From assembly GCF_030816965.1 (NCBI RefSeq), contig NZ_JAUSYQ010000002.1, positions 1,240,001 to 1,304,000 on the forward strand: 64,000 nt of DNA, read 5' to 3'. The stretch is from Streptomyces canus (lineage in GTDB: Bacteria > Actinomycetota > Actinomycetes > Streptomycetales > Streptomycetaceae). This document shows positions 37,409 through 45,748 of the stretch, one piece after another. Within the stretch, counting starts at the first letter, position 1. Each line of letters starts with the position of its first letter. The position numbers were made by a program, and so were the translations under genes. The notes beneath the pieces were generated by a model. The model searched no databases. It was not told the DNA's origin and saw nothing but the letters and a program-made list of their open reading frames with translations.

Positions 37409-37488
37409 TCAGGTCCAGGAAGGTTGTACAGAGTGACCTGCTAGTTTCCTGGCTTCATCGCCTACACATAGAGACAGTCGGTGCGACA

Positions 37489-37944
37489 GTGACGCGAGAG
37501 GACGACGACATGACGGTCCCGGCCACGGCCCCCGAACCCGGTTCGGCCGCCGCCCAGACCCTTGGCGCGCTCTCCAAACTCATTCAGGACGCCAACGACG
37601 GCGGCCTCTCCTACCAGGACATGGCAGAGCGAGCCGTCGACCCGGATACGGGAACCCGCTACTACAAGCAGAACCTGCAAAAGCTCGTCCGGAACCCGCC
37701 CGTCAACCCGCCCACGCTGCCCCAGATGAAGGCCCTCGCCAACGCGCTCTCCAAGCCGCTGCGTATCATCCAGGCGGCCGTCGCCCGGCAGTGGCTGCAG
37801 TTCGAAGCGACCGAGTTGAGCGGTTACGACGAAGACACGCGAATCATCGTCGCGCACCTGGCCGGTCAGACACCCGCCGACAAACGGCGCTGGCGTCGCA
37901 TGATCGAGGCTGACGAACGGGCTCGGCGTGAGGTGGACGAGTAA
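37489..37944 (+). CDS. XRE-family transcriptional regulator, candidate prophage repressor
   Basis: 151 residues. An XRE-like helix-turn-helix occupies about 25-90 (LSKLIQDANDGGLSYQDMAE, then NPPTLPQMKALANALSKPL), with a C-terminal helical tail (TPADKRRWRRMIEADERARR). The protein resembles Streptomyces helix-turn-helix regulators near integrase genes. GTG 37489 is the upstream start; ATG 37510 also fits. The divergent Cro-like gene and operator repeats suggest control of lysogeny. Confidence 0.7.
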   Translation: MTREDDDMTVPATAPEPGSAAAQTLGALSKLIQDANDGGLSYQDMAERAVDPDTGTRYYKQNLQKLVRNPPVNPPTLPQMKALANALSKPLRIIQAAVARQWLQFEATELSGYDEDTRIIVAHLAGQTPADKRRWRRMIEADERARREVDE

Positions 37945-38103
37945 CGCAACGACAGGTCACGCCTCGTCAACTGATCGCGAATGTCCGTAAGTAGACTTTT
38001 CTGCAACGGATTGTCGACGACTCTCGGTAGACGTACTCTGCACCAACCGTGCACATCCGGCCGTTCTGGCTCAACGTGCACCGTTGCCTCTGGGGAGGGT
38101 CGA

Positions 38104-38544
38104 ATGCTGAGCGTCACGTATGAGGCTGTCAGTCTCGCGCGCGGGAGACTCGCAGACATCGATGAGGACCGCGGGCGTATACGGGTCCGGGTTGCCAAGA
38201 CTGCGCCCCTCGCGGACGTAGTGCGGCAACTCAACATCGAGATAGACCACTTCCTGTCCACATCGCAGTTGTTCCAGCTGTGGAAGGACGAGATCGTAAG
38301 CCGGGCCACCCCCGACTGTTCACTCAGCATCATCCACCTCCTCCACCTTGAGCAGCCCGAGGGCATCGTGGTCCGCGAAAAGCGCGGCATCGTGACCACC
38401 CACATCGACCCGGCGCTCACAACGGAGCAGTTCGCGGCAGCCATGAATCCGGCCATCGAGGAGATCCTCGATGGGGGACAGTGGTTCCAGATGTACGCCG
38501 GGGAGATCATCGACATGTCCCCGGAGGAGCTCACTGAAGTCTGA
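38104..38544 (+). CDS. Conserved protein preceding integrase
   Basis: 146 residues from ATG 38104 (GGGAGG upstream; the frame is open to 37981 without a better start). An alpha/beta protein (SLARGRLADIDEDRGRIRVR, LSTSQLFQLWKDEIVSRATP), with EIIDMSPEELTEV at the end. Similar genes precede integrases in Streptomyces elements. Function unknown. Its stop is 9 bases before the integrase start. Confidence 0.65.
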   Translation: MLSVTYEAVSLARGRLADIDEDRGRIRVRVAKTAPLADVVRQLNIEIDHFLSTSQLFQLWKDEIVSRATPDCSLSIIHLLHLEQPEGIVVREKRGIVTTHIDPALTTEQFAAAMNPAIEEILDGGQWFQMYAGEIIDMSPEELTEV

Positions 38545-38553
38545 GGGAGGGCC

Positions 38554-39966
38554 ATGCCGGGCTACATCGAAGACCGCTGGCTGAAGAAGGGCCCGGACGG
38601 CAAGCGCAACGTCCGCACCGATCTCTACGGCGTCGGCAAGCGCTACAAGGTGGCAGGGATCCCCGGCGTGCGGGCCCGCTCGTTCCCCGACAAGCAGAAG
38701 AAGGCCGCCGAAGACTGGCTAGCGAAAGCCAAGACTGACAGTACGGCCGGCGAGTTCGTCGATCCGCGTGACGGCAACATGCTGTTGCGCGAGTACATCG
38801 AAAAGCATTGGTGGCCATCGCGTACCGGGGACCCCTCGACGCTTGAAGGGCTCAGCAGGAGGGTCCGCAACCAGATCCTCCCCTACCTCGGGGCGCAGCC
38901 GCTGCGGCAGATCAAGGTCGACAGCCTGCGGATGTGGCTCAAAGACCTCGAGGGCGTCATCTCGCCCGGAACCGCGGTCGTCGTGTGGGGCAACCTGAAG
39001 AACATCCTCGACTGCGCCGTCGATGACGAGCGCATCCGCAAGAACCCCTGCCGGGCCAAGACCATCAAAGCGCCGACGAAGCCGCCCACCATGGCGCGCG
39101 CCTGGACGCGCGAGCGGGTCGCAGCCGTACAAGCCGCGCTCCCTTCGCAGTATCAGATCCTCGTCGACATCGGCGCCGGGGCCGGTCTTCGGCATGGTGA
39201 AGCCCTGGCCCTCTCGGACGACGACATCGACTTCGAGGACGGCGTCATCCGCGTCCGCCGCCAGATCCGGCCCGTCTTCGGGAAGCTGGTCTTCTCGCTG
39301 CCCAAGGGCAACAAGACCCGCATTGTTCCGATGCCCGACCATCTCGCTGCCCGGATCGCCGAGCACATGGCCGCCTACCCGCCGCGTGAGGTGACGCTGC
39401 CATGGAAGGACCCGCGCCCCCCACAGACCAAGGTGGAGGAGAAGGAGCGTCGGCCGCAGACACACCGCCTGCTCGTGACCAACAGTCGCCACGCAGCAGT
39501 GCGGGTCAACATGTGGAACCACAACTACTGGAAGCGAGCCCTGGCTGCGGCGGGCGTCATTCCCGAGCCGACGAAGCGACAGCGCAAGAAGGGGTCGGGC
39601 TACGAGCTGGTCTACGGGCCTGGGCATGAGTACGGCTTTCACTGCCTCCGGCACACCTATGCGAGCGTGCAACTGGACTCGCGGGAGAATCCCGTGGCAG
39701 TCTCGAAGTGGCTCGGCCACGCCGATGCGGCGATCACGCTCAGGGTGTACGGACACTTCCTGCCCGACGCGGACGGCCGGGGCCGGCAGGCGATGGACAC
39801 CTGGTTCGCTTCCTCCCCACCTACTTCTGCGCCATCCTCCCTGGACGCTCCCTGCGGCAAGATTACGGATGTCGGGGAGGCGGATTCCGCCTCCCCGGCG
39901 GAGGTTGACGAAGGCCGCGCCCACGGATCCGAAATGGCGTCTGACCTCGGTGAACATGCGGCTTAG
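38554..39966 (+). CDS. int: Tyrosine recombinase (integrase)
   Basis: 470 residues. An AP2-like N-terminal arm-binding part (about 1-65) and core-binding domain (about 70-165) precede the catalytic domain with R213 (AGLRHGEAL), K251/K254 (KGNKTR), H363 and R366 (HCLRHTYAS), H389 (LGHAD) and the nucleophile Y399 (RVYGHF). All active-site residues are present. The tail beyond Y399 is unusually long (about 70 residues) and low-complexity. It may be encoded across the attachment region. The chromosomal DUF6397 gene is cut next to its stop, so it probably inserted the element there. Confidence 0.95.
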   Translation: MPGYIEDRWLKKGPDGKRNVRTDLYGVGKRYKVAGIPGVRARSFPDKQKKAAEDWLAKAKTDSTAGEFVDPRDGNMLLREYIEKHWWPSRTGDPSTLEGLSRRVRNQILPYLGAQPLRQIKVDSLRMWLKDLEGVISPGTAVVVWGNLKNILDCAVDDERIRKNPCRAKTIKAPTKPPTMARAWTRERVAAVQAALPSQYQILVDIGAGAGLRHGEALALSDDDIDFEDGVIRVRRQIRPVFGKLVFSLPKGNKTRIVPMPDHLAARIAEHMAAYPPREVTLPWKDPRPPQTKVEEKERRPQTHRLLVTNSRHAAVRVNMWNHNYWKRALAAAGVIPEPTKRQRKKGSGYELVYGPGHEYGFHCLRHTYASVQLDSRENPVAVSKWLGHADAAITLRVYGHFLPDADGRGRQAMDTWFASSPPTSAPSSLDAPCGKITDVGEADSASPAEVDEGRAHGSEMASDLGEHAA

Positions 39967-40357
39967 CGACTGCCGTGAACTCCTCGAGTTCTTCGGCGAG
40001 ATACAGCCACACCACGGCTCGGTACCGGTTGAGATAAAAGCGCACCGGCGAGAACAGGCCCAGGCGGGCCAGGCGGGTGAACCTGCCCGAAGGGACGTCC
40101 ATGACCTTCGCGCCCTCGGTGGTGCCCACGACCCGCACGCGCTGAAGCAGCGAGTCGGGAAAGCCGTCCGTCGCCCGCAGCCGGTCGATCTCGGAGCTGG
40201 TGACGCGTCGCCCCCCGCCTCCTTCGTCGGGCACGGTCCGGATCTGTCCGAGGTGCACCGCGAGGTCGAACTCGCTTCGCTTCAGGCCCAGTTCCCGGGC
40301 GGCTCGGCTGGGTGTGTGCGGCTGGTGATGGCGTTGGGTGATCAGACTGCCCGACAT
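39863..40357 (-). pseudogene. DUF6397-type gene truncated by the element
   Basis: ATG 40357 (GGGGAG upstream) begins a DUF6397-like N-terminus: RAARELGLKRSEFDLAVHLG, DEGGGGRRV, FTRLARLGLFSPVRFYLNRY, VVWLYLAEEL. Homology stops near residue 120 (around position 39,990-40,005). The following 40 residues are antisense to the integrase gene and look random. The usual protein is about twice as long, so its C-terminal half should lie at the far end of the element. Confidence 0.78.
39967..40015. other. Candidate attachment site (right junction)
   Basis: The crossover should lie between the integrase stop and the point where DUF6397 similarity ends. The segment encodes LYLAEELEEF on the minus strand. 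A matching core is expected at the other, unseen junction. Confidence 0.5.
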
Positions 40358-40482
40358 GGTCGCTCTCCCCGTGGAGTCATCGCTCACGCTGTGTGCGCTC
40401 GCCGTGACAGAAACCGTAGCCGGTGGGGCGAGATGTGCGGCGAGCCTGTGGATAACTCCTCGCGGACCAAGGAACGCGCAGG

Positions 40483-40896
40483 TCAGAGGTCTTGCGCCGG
40501 GCTCCGCTCGGGCTGGCGGGCGTCCACGTCGAGGTGCTCGCCGACCCGGTTGACGAGCAGCGTCATCTCGTAGGCGATCTGGCCGATGTCGGCGTCCGAG
40601 CCGCTGAGCACGCACAGGCAACTGCCGGTGCCCGCCGCGGTGACAAAGAGCACCGCGTCGTCGAACTCGATCATCGTCTGCCGTACTTTGCCCGCGCCGA
40701 AGTGGCGTCCAGAGCCTTTGGCCAGGCTGTGCAGTCCGGACGAGACGGCGGCGAGATGTTCCGCGTCCTCGCGGCGCAGCCCCGTGCTGGCGCCCGTGAC
40801 CAGTCCGTCGTTGGACAGCACCAACGCGTGCCGCACATGGTCGACGCGCTCGGTCAGATCGTCCAGCAGCCAGCCGAGCCCCTGCTTCTCCGGCAT
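40483..40896 (-). CDS. Roadblock/LC7 domain protein
   Basis: 137 residues. LGWLLDDLTERVDHVRHALV, LSNDGLVTGAS, EDAEHLAAVSSGLHSLAKGS and IEFDDAVLFVTAAGTGS match conservon CvnB roadblock proteins, which act with small GTPases. It is close in sequence to the conservon copy at 42689-43162 and may be a duplicate. ATG 40896 has GGGGAG upstream. Confidence 0.88.
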   Translation of the reverse strand: MPEKQGLGWLLDDLTERVDHVRHALVLSNDGLVTGASTGLRREDAEHLAAVSSGLHSLAKGSGRHFGAGKVRQTMIEFDDAVLFVTAAGTGSCLCVLSGSDADIGQIAYEMTLLVNRVGEHLDVDARQPERSPAQDL

Positions 40897-40990
40897 GTGT
40901 CCCGTCTCCCCGTGTGACGTCTCCTCCTGGCCGGAGGATCTCCACACAAGCCTTCCCCACGGCTGTCAGCGGGGCAAGGAGAATGGGGAC

Positions 40991-41419
40991 ATGGCACAGA
41001 AGATGACCGATGAGGAATGGCGGGAGTTCGTCTCGCACGGCACCCGCACCGGCAAGCTGTCGACCGTCCGGGCCGACGGGAGCCCGCATGTGGCACCGAT
41101 CTGGTTCGTACTCGACGGTGACGAGGTGGTGTTCAACACCGGCAAGGCCACCGTGAAGGGGCGCAACCTGGCGCGGGACGGGCGCGTTGCCCTGTGTGTG
41201 GACGACGACCGGCCGCCCTTCGACTATGTGGTGCTCCGTGGCCAGGCCCGGCTGTCGGAGGATCTCGACGAGGTCAGGCACTGGGCAGGGCGGATCGGGG
41301 CGCGGTACATGGGCGAGGAACGGGCCGAGGAGTTCGGCGCCCGCAACGGCGTTCCGGGAGAACTCCTCGTCCGCGTGAAGATAGACAGGGTGCTGGCGGA
41401 GAAGGCCGTCGCGGAGTGA
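40991..41419 (+). CDS. PPOX-class F420-dependent oxidoreductase
   Basis: 142 residues. KLSTVRADGSPHVAPIWFVL, VVFNTGKATVKGRNLARDG, RVALCVDDDRPPFDYVVLRG match the flavin/F420-binding split barrel of the PPOX family. Many actinobacterial members use coenzyme F420. The specific substrate is unknown. It is read away from the roadblock gene. Confidence 0.85.
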   Translation: MAQKMTDEEWREFVSHGTRTGKLSTVRADGSPHVAPIWFVLDGDEVVFNTGKATVKGRNLARDGRVALCVDDDRPPFDYVVLRGQARLSEDLDEVRHWAGRIGARYMGEERAEEFGARNGVPGELLVRVKIDRVLAEKAVAE

Positions 41420-41448
41420 CGCGCGTGTGAGTGGGCCCCTCCCCTTGG

Positions 41449-42054
41449 TCAGCCCACCGAGTCGAGCAGCCGGGCGGTGTGCATCCGCCCGGCGTACTCG
41501 ACCAGTCGGATCAGCACCTCCTTGCCCGAGTCACGGTCCCGCGCGTCGCACAGCACCACGGGTGTGCCCTGGTCGAGGTCGAGAGCGCGCGAGACGTCGT
41601 GGGCGCCGTAGGTGCGGGCACCGGTGAAGCAGTTGACGGCCACCACGAAGGGGATGTGCCGGTGCTCGAAGTAGTCCACGGCCGGGAAACAGTCCTCCAG
41701 GCGCCGGGTGTCGGCGAGGACGACGGCGCCCAGGGCTCCTTGCGACAACTCGTCCCACAGGAACCAGAAGCGGTCCTGCCCCGGGGTGCCGAAGAGGTAG
41801 AGGGACAGGCCGGAGCGGATGGTGATGCGTCCGAAGTCCATGGCGACCGTGGTGGTGACCTTCTGGTCCACACCGTCGGTGTCGTCCACCAACTGGCCCG
41901 CCTCGCTGAGCAGTTCCTCCGTGCGGAGCGGCCTGATCTCGCTGACGGCGCCCACCAGGGTGGTCTTGCCCACGCCGAACCCGCCGGCGACCAGTATCTT
42001 CAGCGCGAGGGCGGTCGTCTCGCCGCCCTGGGCATCGGAGTTCTCGGAGACCAT
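41449..42054 (-). CDS. cvnD: Conservon GTPase (CvnD-like)
   Basis: 201 residues. A small Ras-like GTPase with G1 GGFGVGKTTLV (about 24-34), a switch region VTTTVAMDFGR, G3-like LFGTPGQDRFWF, and VAVNCF in place of the usual NKxD. Conservon GTPases form membrane complexes with the sensor, roadblock and DUF742 proteins. Separated from the DUF742 gene by a 198-base gap, where most conservons overlap. Confidence 0.92.
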   Translation of the reverse strand: MVSENSDAQGGETTALALKILVAGGFGVGKTTLVGAVSEIRPLRTEELLSEAGQLVDDTDGVDQKVTTTVAMDFGRITIRSGLSLYLFGTPGQDRFWFLWDELSQGALGAVVLADTRRLEDCFPAVDYFEHRHIPFVVAVNCFTGARTYGAHDVSRALDLDQGTPVVLCDARDRDSGKEVLIRLVEYAGRMHTARLLDSVG

Positions 42055-42173
42055 CGATCACTTCTCTCGGGAGGGCCGGCACCGGGCGGCGACGTCGGTA
42101 GGGGGTCGCGAAGGCAGCATCATGACAACTGGAGCTCCACATCGAGTGGTTGGACCGCTTCTTGCCCTTTGTG

Positions 42174-42218
42174 ACCGACTCGCACCCGATCGGTGTCGGC
42201 AAGGGTGCACGAGTCGGT
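42174..42218. repeat. Inverted repeat in the gap between DUF742 and GTPase genes
   Basis: ACCGACTCG (42174-42182) and CGAGTCGGT (42210-42218), extended by CACCC/GGGTG inside. It may be an attenuator, terminator or operator within the conservon. Confidence 0.5.
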
Positions 42219-42252
42219 GCCGTACTGGACCGCGGTGGTTCTGAACGTTCAT

Positions 42253-42666
42253 CTACAGCGCCCGGAGCCCTTCGATCACCTCGCGCAGAATGCGTTCGTC
42301 GGGCAGCTGCGCGGGCGGCACCGGGCGGCTGACGGTGACACAGCCGAGTTCCAGGAGGTCTCCCAGGAGCACCCTGACCACACCCACGGGCAGGTCGGCG
42401 CCCGCGGACAGTTCCGCCACCGACTGCGTCTCCGTGCGGCACAGGTCGATCAGGGCACGATGTTCGGGCCCGAGCGCCGTGTCCTCGCCGGCTCCGGGCG
42501 CGCCCATGTCCAAGGTGACAAGGGCGATCAGGTCGAACCGCACCCCGGTGGGGCCGGGTTTGGTGCGTCCGCCCGTCATCGCGTAGGGGCGGACGAGGGG
42601 CCCGGCCTCGCCGTCGTACCACTGGCTGCCCGGTTCGTACGGGACGCCCTCCATGTCCTCGGTCAT
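42253..42666 (-). CDS. cvnC: DUF742 protein (CvnC-like)
   Basis: 137 residues. LVRPYAMTGGRTKPG, RALIDLCRTETQSVAELSAG, LPVGVVRVLLGDLLELGCV match DUF742, a winged-helix-like domain found only in conservons. Usual partner of the roadblock protein and GTPase. Confidence 0.93.
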   Translation of the reverse strand: MTEDMEGVPYEPGSQWYDGEAGPLVRPYAMTGGRTKPGPTGVRFDLIALVTLDMGAPGAGEDTALGPEHRALIDLCRTETQSVAELSAGADLPVGVVRVLLGDLLELGCVTVSRPVPPAQLPDERILREVIEGLRAL

Positions 42667-42688
42667 CTGAGCCGACCGCCCTTCCCTC

Positions 42689-43162
42689 TCATCCTGCCGC
42701 GGGGGGCCGCGCGCCCACGCGCGGTGGCGTGTAGAGGTGCTCGCCGACCCGCTTGACCAGCCGTGCCATCTCGTAGGCGACCAGTCCTATGTCCGGGGTC
42801 ACAGCGGTAAGGACGGCGAGACAGGAGCCGTCTCCCGCGGCGGCCACGAACAGGAAGCCGTCGTCCATCTCGACCATGGTCTGGCGCACTCCCCCGGCGC
42901 CGAAGTGCCGGCCCGCCCCCTTGGCCAGGCTGTGGAAGCCGGAGGAGACCGCGGCGAGGTGTTCCGCGTCCTCGCGGCGCAGGTCCGTCGAGGCCCCCAC
43001 GGCGAGGCCGTCGTTGGAGAGCACCACGGCATGCCGTACCTCGCTCACCCGCAGCACCAAGTCGTCCAGCAGCCAGTCGAGTTCGCCGGACCTTCCCCAC
43101 TCTTGGCTTCGCTCGCGCGGAGGGGCTCCCATGTCGGCCCCCGTACTCGGGTCCTGGATCAT
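42689..43162 (-). CDS. cvnB: Conservon roadblock protein (CvnB-like)
   Basis: 157 residues. LDWLLDDLVLRVSEVRHAVV, EDAEHLAAVSSGFHSLAKGA, VEMDDGFLFVAAAGDGS match the roadblock/LC7 fold; the N-terminus and C-terminus are variable. Overlaps the sensor-kinase stop by 4 bases. Confidence 0.93.
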   Translation of the reverse strand: MIQDPSTGADMGAPPRERSQEWGRSGELDWLLDDLVLRVSEVRHAVVLSNDGLAVGASTDLRREDAEHLAAVSSGFHSLAKGAGRHFGAGGVRQTMVEMDDGFLFVAAAGDGSCLAVLTAVTPDIGLVAYEMARLVKRVGEHLYTPPRVGARPPAAG

Positions 43163-45684
43163 CCTCGGTCTCCTTCGCTGCTGTCTCTGCCCGCTGGGGA
43201 ATCAGGGGTGGAACCACGGCCGGGCCGCCTGCCGCCGCCGCGCGCCCAGCCGTCGCGGTACGCCGCCATCCGGTCCCGGACCATCTCGGGTGTACGGCCG
43301 TCGTCGTCCCGGCCGGCGGCTGCCGGGGCCGGTTCCTCGGAGCGCTGTTCGCGCAGCTGGGGAGCGAGGTGCGCCTGCCGTACCCGGCGGGGTAGGTCGT
43401 CGGACTCCTCCGGCTCGTCGGGCGGGCGGTGCAGACGCAGGGCGGTGACTCCGGAGGGCGGTGTGTCGGTCGTTCCCCGGTCCGCCGAGACCGTCAGGGG
43501 AGCCACCAGGGCGGGCCGCTCCGCCGGGGCGGGGACGGAGTCCTGGTCCCGTTCGGCGGCCGCCACGCGCGCGTACTCGCGTTCCGTGGGCCGTTCCCGG
43601 TCCCCGGCCTTGGCGGGGGAACGTTCCGCCGCCTTGATGTGCAGCAGCGCCGTGGGCAGCAGGACGACCGCGGTGGTGCCGCCGTAGGGCGAGGTGCGCA
43701 GGTGCACCTTGATGCCGTGCCGGGCCGCGAGCCTGCTGACCACGAACAGACCGAGCCGGTCGCTGTCGAACAGGTCGAGCGCCTCGGACTGCTCGATGCG
43801 GCGGTTGGCCTCCGCGAGAGTCTCCTTGCCCATGCCCAGACCGCGGTCCTCGACCTCGACGGCGTAGCCGTTGCCGACGGGTTCGCCGGTGACCCGCACG
43901 CGTGTGTGGGGCGGTGAGAACTGTGCGGCGTTCTCGATGATCTCGGCCAGCAGGTGGGTGAGGTCGGCGACCGCCGCGCCGACGACGGAGGCGTCGGGCA
44001 GCTGACGCACCTCCACGCGCGCGTAGTCCTCGACCTCGGAGACGGCCGCGCGGACCACGTTGGTCAGCGACACCGGCATGCGCCAGGCGCGGCCGGGTGC
44101 CGCTCCGGAGAGGATGATCAGACTCTCCGCGTGGCGACGCATGCGGGTCGTGAGGTGGTCTAGCCGGAAGAGGTCGCTCAGTTCGTTCGGGTCGTCGGAG
44201 CGGCGCTCCATGCTGTCGAGCAGGCTCAGCTGGCGGTGGACCAGGACCTGGCTGCGGCGGGCGAGATTGACGAAGACCCCGGAGATGCCGCTGGCGAGTT
44301 CGGCGCGTTCCACGGCGGCCCGCAGTGCCGCGCGGTGCACGGTGGTCAGGGCCTCGGCGACCTGACCGGCCTCGTCCTCCGCGGGCGGCCCTGGTGGGGC
44401 CTCGGACTGAATGTCGATCTCGTCGCCGGCCCGCAGCCTCCCCATGGCCTCGGGCAGCTTGCGGCGGGCGATCTCGAGGGCGCTGTTGCGCAGGCTCACC
44501 AGTTCGACGACGAGTCCGCGCCCGATACGCACGGAGATGACGAGCGACGCGGCGACGGCCATCAGACCGAGCAGGACCGCGGCGCCGGCCGGGGTGAGCA
44601 GCCCCCGGGTGAACGGGTCGGCGCGGTGGGCGACACCGCTGCCCGCCGCCTGTTCGACGGTCCGCATGCCGCTCTGCACGCGCGTGTGTGCCGCCTGCCA
44701 GGTGGCCTGCGGCGTCGACTCGACGGCGCGGCCACCGGGGCCGGCTGCGAGGGTTCGGTCCTCGGCGGCGGTCACGGTGGCATAGGCACCGCTGTCGGCG
44801 ACCTTCTGCCAGGCGGCGCGGTCGGAGCCGCGCAGGTCGGCCACGGCGCCCTCGGTGAGGGCCCGGCGGGTGTCGACTGCTCCGGTGAACAGCCGCAGCC
44901 GCTCACCGGCGAGCACGCCCGCCAGGCGCGCGCTGGCCAGCACGACGTCCTCCTGGGCCAGCGACTCGCCGGCACGGGAGAACTCGAGCAGCACGCGCGC
45001 GTCGGAGCCGAGGTCGGCGTCCTGGATGCCGGTGAGGGCACCGCCCACCGCGAAGGCACCGGCGATGGTTTTGGTGTAGCGACCGTACGTCTCGTCCCAT
45101 CCGGCACTGCGGTCCAGAACGGCGGTGCGCAAGGAGCGCAGTTGTTCGGCGCCGGTCACGAAGACTTCGAGCCGCTGGGCGACTCCGGCAGGCAGTTCCT
45201 CGCTGTCGGCGACGGTGTTGCCGTCACCGAGCCGCAGCCGTGCCACGGCCTGGTCGGTGCGCTCGGCGAGCTTGCGGAGGTCGTCGCTCTGCGCGGCGGA
45301 CGGGTCGGTCGCGTAGCGGACCGCGGCGGCACGCTCCGCCTGGAGCGCGGTCACGGCATCGGTGACGGGCGAGCGGACGGCGTCGTCCACGCGCTGCAAC
45401 TGGCGCAGCCGGGCCACGTCCTGGGCGGTGGTGACCGTGGCGTACGCCCAGAGGGCGAGCAGCGAGACGACGGGCACCATGAGCAGGCAGACGATCTTGG
45501 CGCGGACCGTCCGGGGACGTATCCGCCAGTGCCCCGTACGCACGGGTATGTCCTCCGGCAGGGGGCCCGCCGGGTCGTCCGGGCTTTCGTCGGCCGGTCG
45601 TCCGGCATGTGCGCGTCGCCCGCGCGCGGGTGTCTGGAGCGGCGTCTCGGCGCCGCCTGTGGGGGTCCTACGCGGTGTACGCAT
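43159..45684 (-). CDS. cvnA: Conservon sensor histidine kinase-like protein (CvnA-like)
   Basis: 841 residues from ATG 45684 (GGAGG upstream). A charged N-terminal tail, a transmembrane segment (IVCLLMVPVVSLLALWAYAT), a large extracytoplasmic nitrate/nitrite-sensor-like helical domain, a second transmembrane segment (PAGAAVLLGLMAVAASLVIS), a HAMP-like segment, a helical DHp-like region and an HATPase domain (LAEIIENAAQFSPPHTRV, then DRGLGMG and SDRLGLFVVSRLA). It ends in a Pro/Glu-rich tail. It lacks a cognate response regulator, as is usual in conservons. Confidence 0.93.
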   Translation of the reverse strand: MRTPRRTPTGGAETPLQTPARGRRAHAGRPADESPDDPAGPLPEDIPVRTGHWRIRPRTVRAKIVCLLMVPVVSLLALWAYATVTTAQDVARLRQLQRVDDAVRSPVTDAVTALQAERAAAVRYATDPSAAQSDDLRKLAERTDQAVARLRLGDGNTVADSEELPAGVAQRLEVFVTGAEQLRSLRTAVLDRSAGWDETYGRYTKTIAGAFAVGGALTGIQDADLGSDARVLLEFSRAGESLAQEDVVLASARLAGVLAGERLRLFTGAVDTRRALTEGAVADLRGSDRAAWQKVADSGAYATVTAAEDRTLAAGPGGRAVESTPQATWQAAHTRVQSGMRTVEQAAGSGVAHRADPFTRGLLTPAGAAVLLGLMAVAASLVISVRIGRGLVVELVSLRNSALEIARRKLPEAMGRLRAGDEIDIQSEAPPGPPAEDEAGQVAEALTTVHRAALRAAVERAELASGISGVFVNLARRSQVLVHRQLSLLDSMERRSDDPNELSDLFRLDHLTTRMRRHAESLIILSGAAPGRAWRMPVSLTNVVRAAVSEVEDYARVEVRQLPDASVVGAAVADLTHLLAEIIENAAQFSPPHTRVRVTGEPVGNGYAVEVEDRGLGMGKETLAEANRRIEQSEALDLFDSDRLGLFVVSRLAARHGIKVHLRTSPYGGTTAVVLLPTALLHIKAAERSPAKAGDRERPTEREYARVAAAERDQDSVPAPAERPALVAPLTVSADRGTTDTPPSGVTALRLHRPPDEPEESDDLPRRVRQAHLAPQLREQRSEEPAPAAAGRDDDGRTPEMVRDRMAAYRDGWARGGGRRPGRGSTPDSPAGRDSSEGDRG

Positions 45685-45748
45685 GGCCTCCTCGCTCGGG
45701 AGAGTGGTTCGGGGGCGTGTCGTCGGGCCGTCCGGCCCGGATCCGCCG

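Larger units (their letters stand above)
1..40010. mobile_element. Integrated phage/conjugative hybrid element (right part; left end outside window)
   Basis: The region holds terminase, portal, replication, recombination, repressor, excisionase and integrase genes together with a TraB/FtsK-like translocase and Streptomyces spread-type membrane proteins. The right boundary is placed just after the integrase stop (39966), where a DUF6397-type chromosomal gene on the other strand is cut short. The left boundary is not in the window, because the packaging genes run off position 1. The exact attachment core cannot be fixed without the other end. Most genes are read leftward; the regulatory block (15945-19509) and the repressor/integrase block (37489-39966) are read rightward. 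Confidence 0.88.

Noticed and set aside
39967..40015. Insertion at a tRNA gene
   Set aside because: No tRNA-like cloverleaf is visible at the junction. The interrupted feature is a protein gene.
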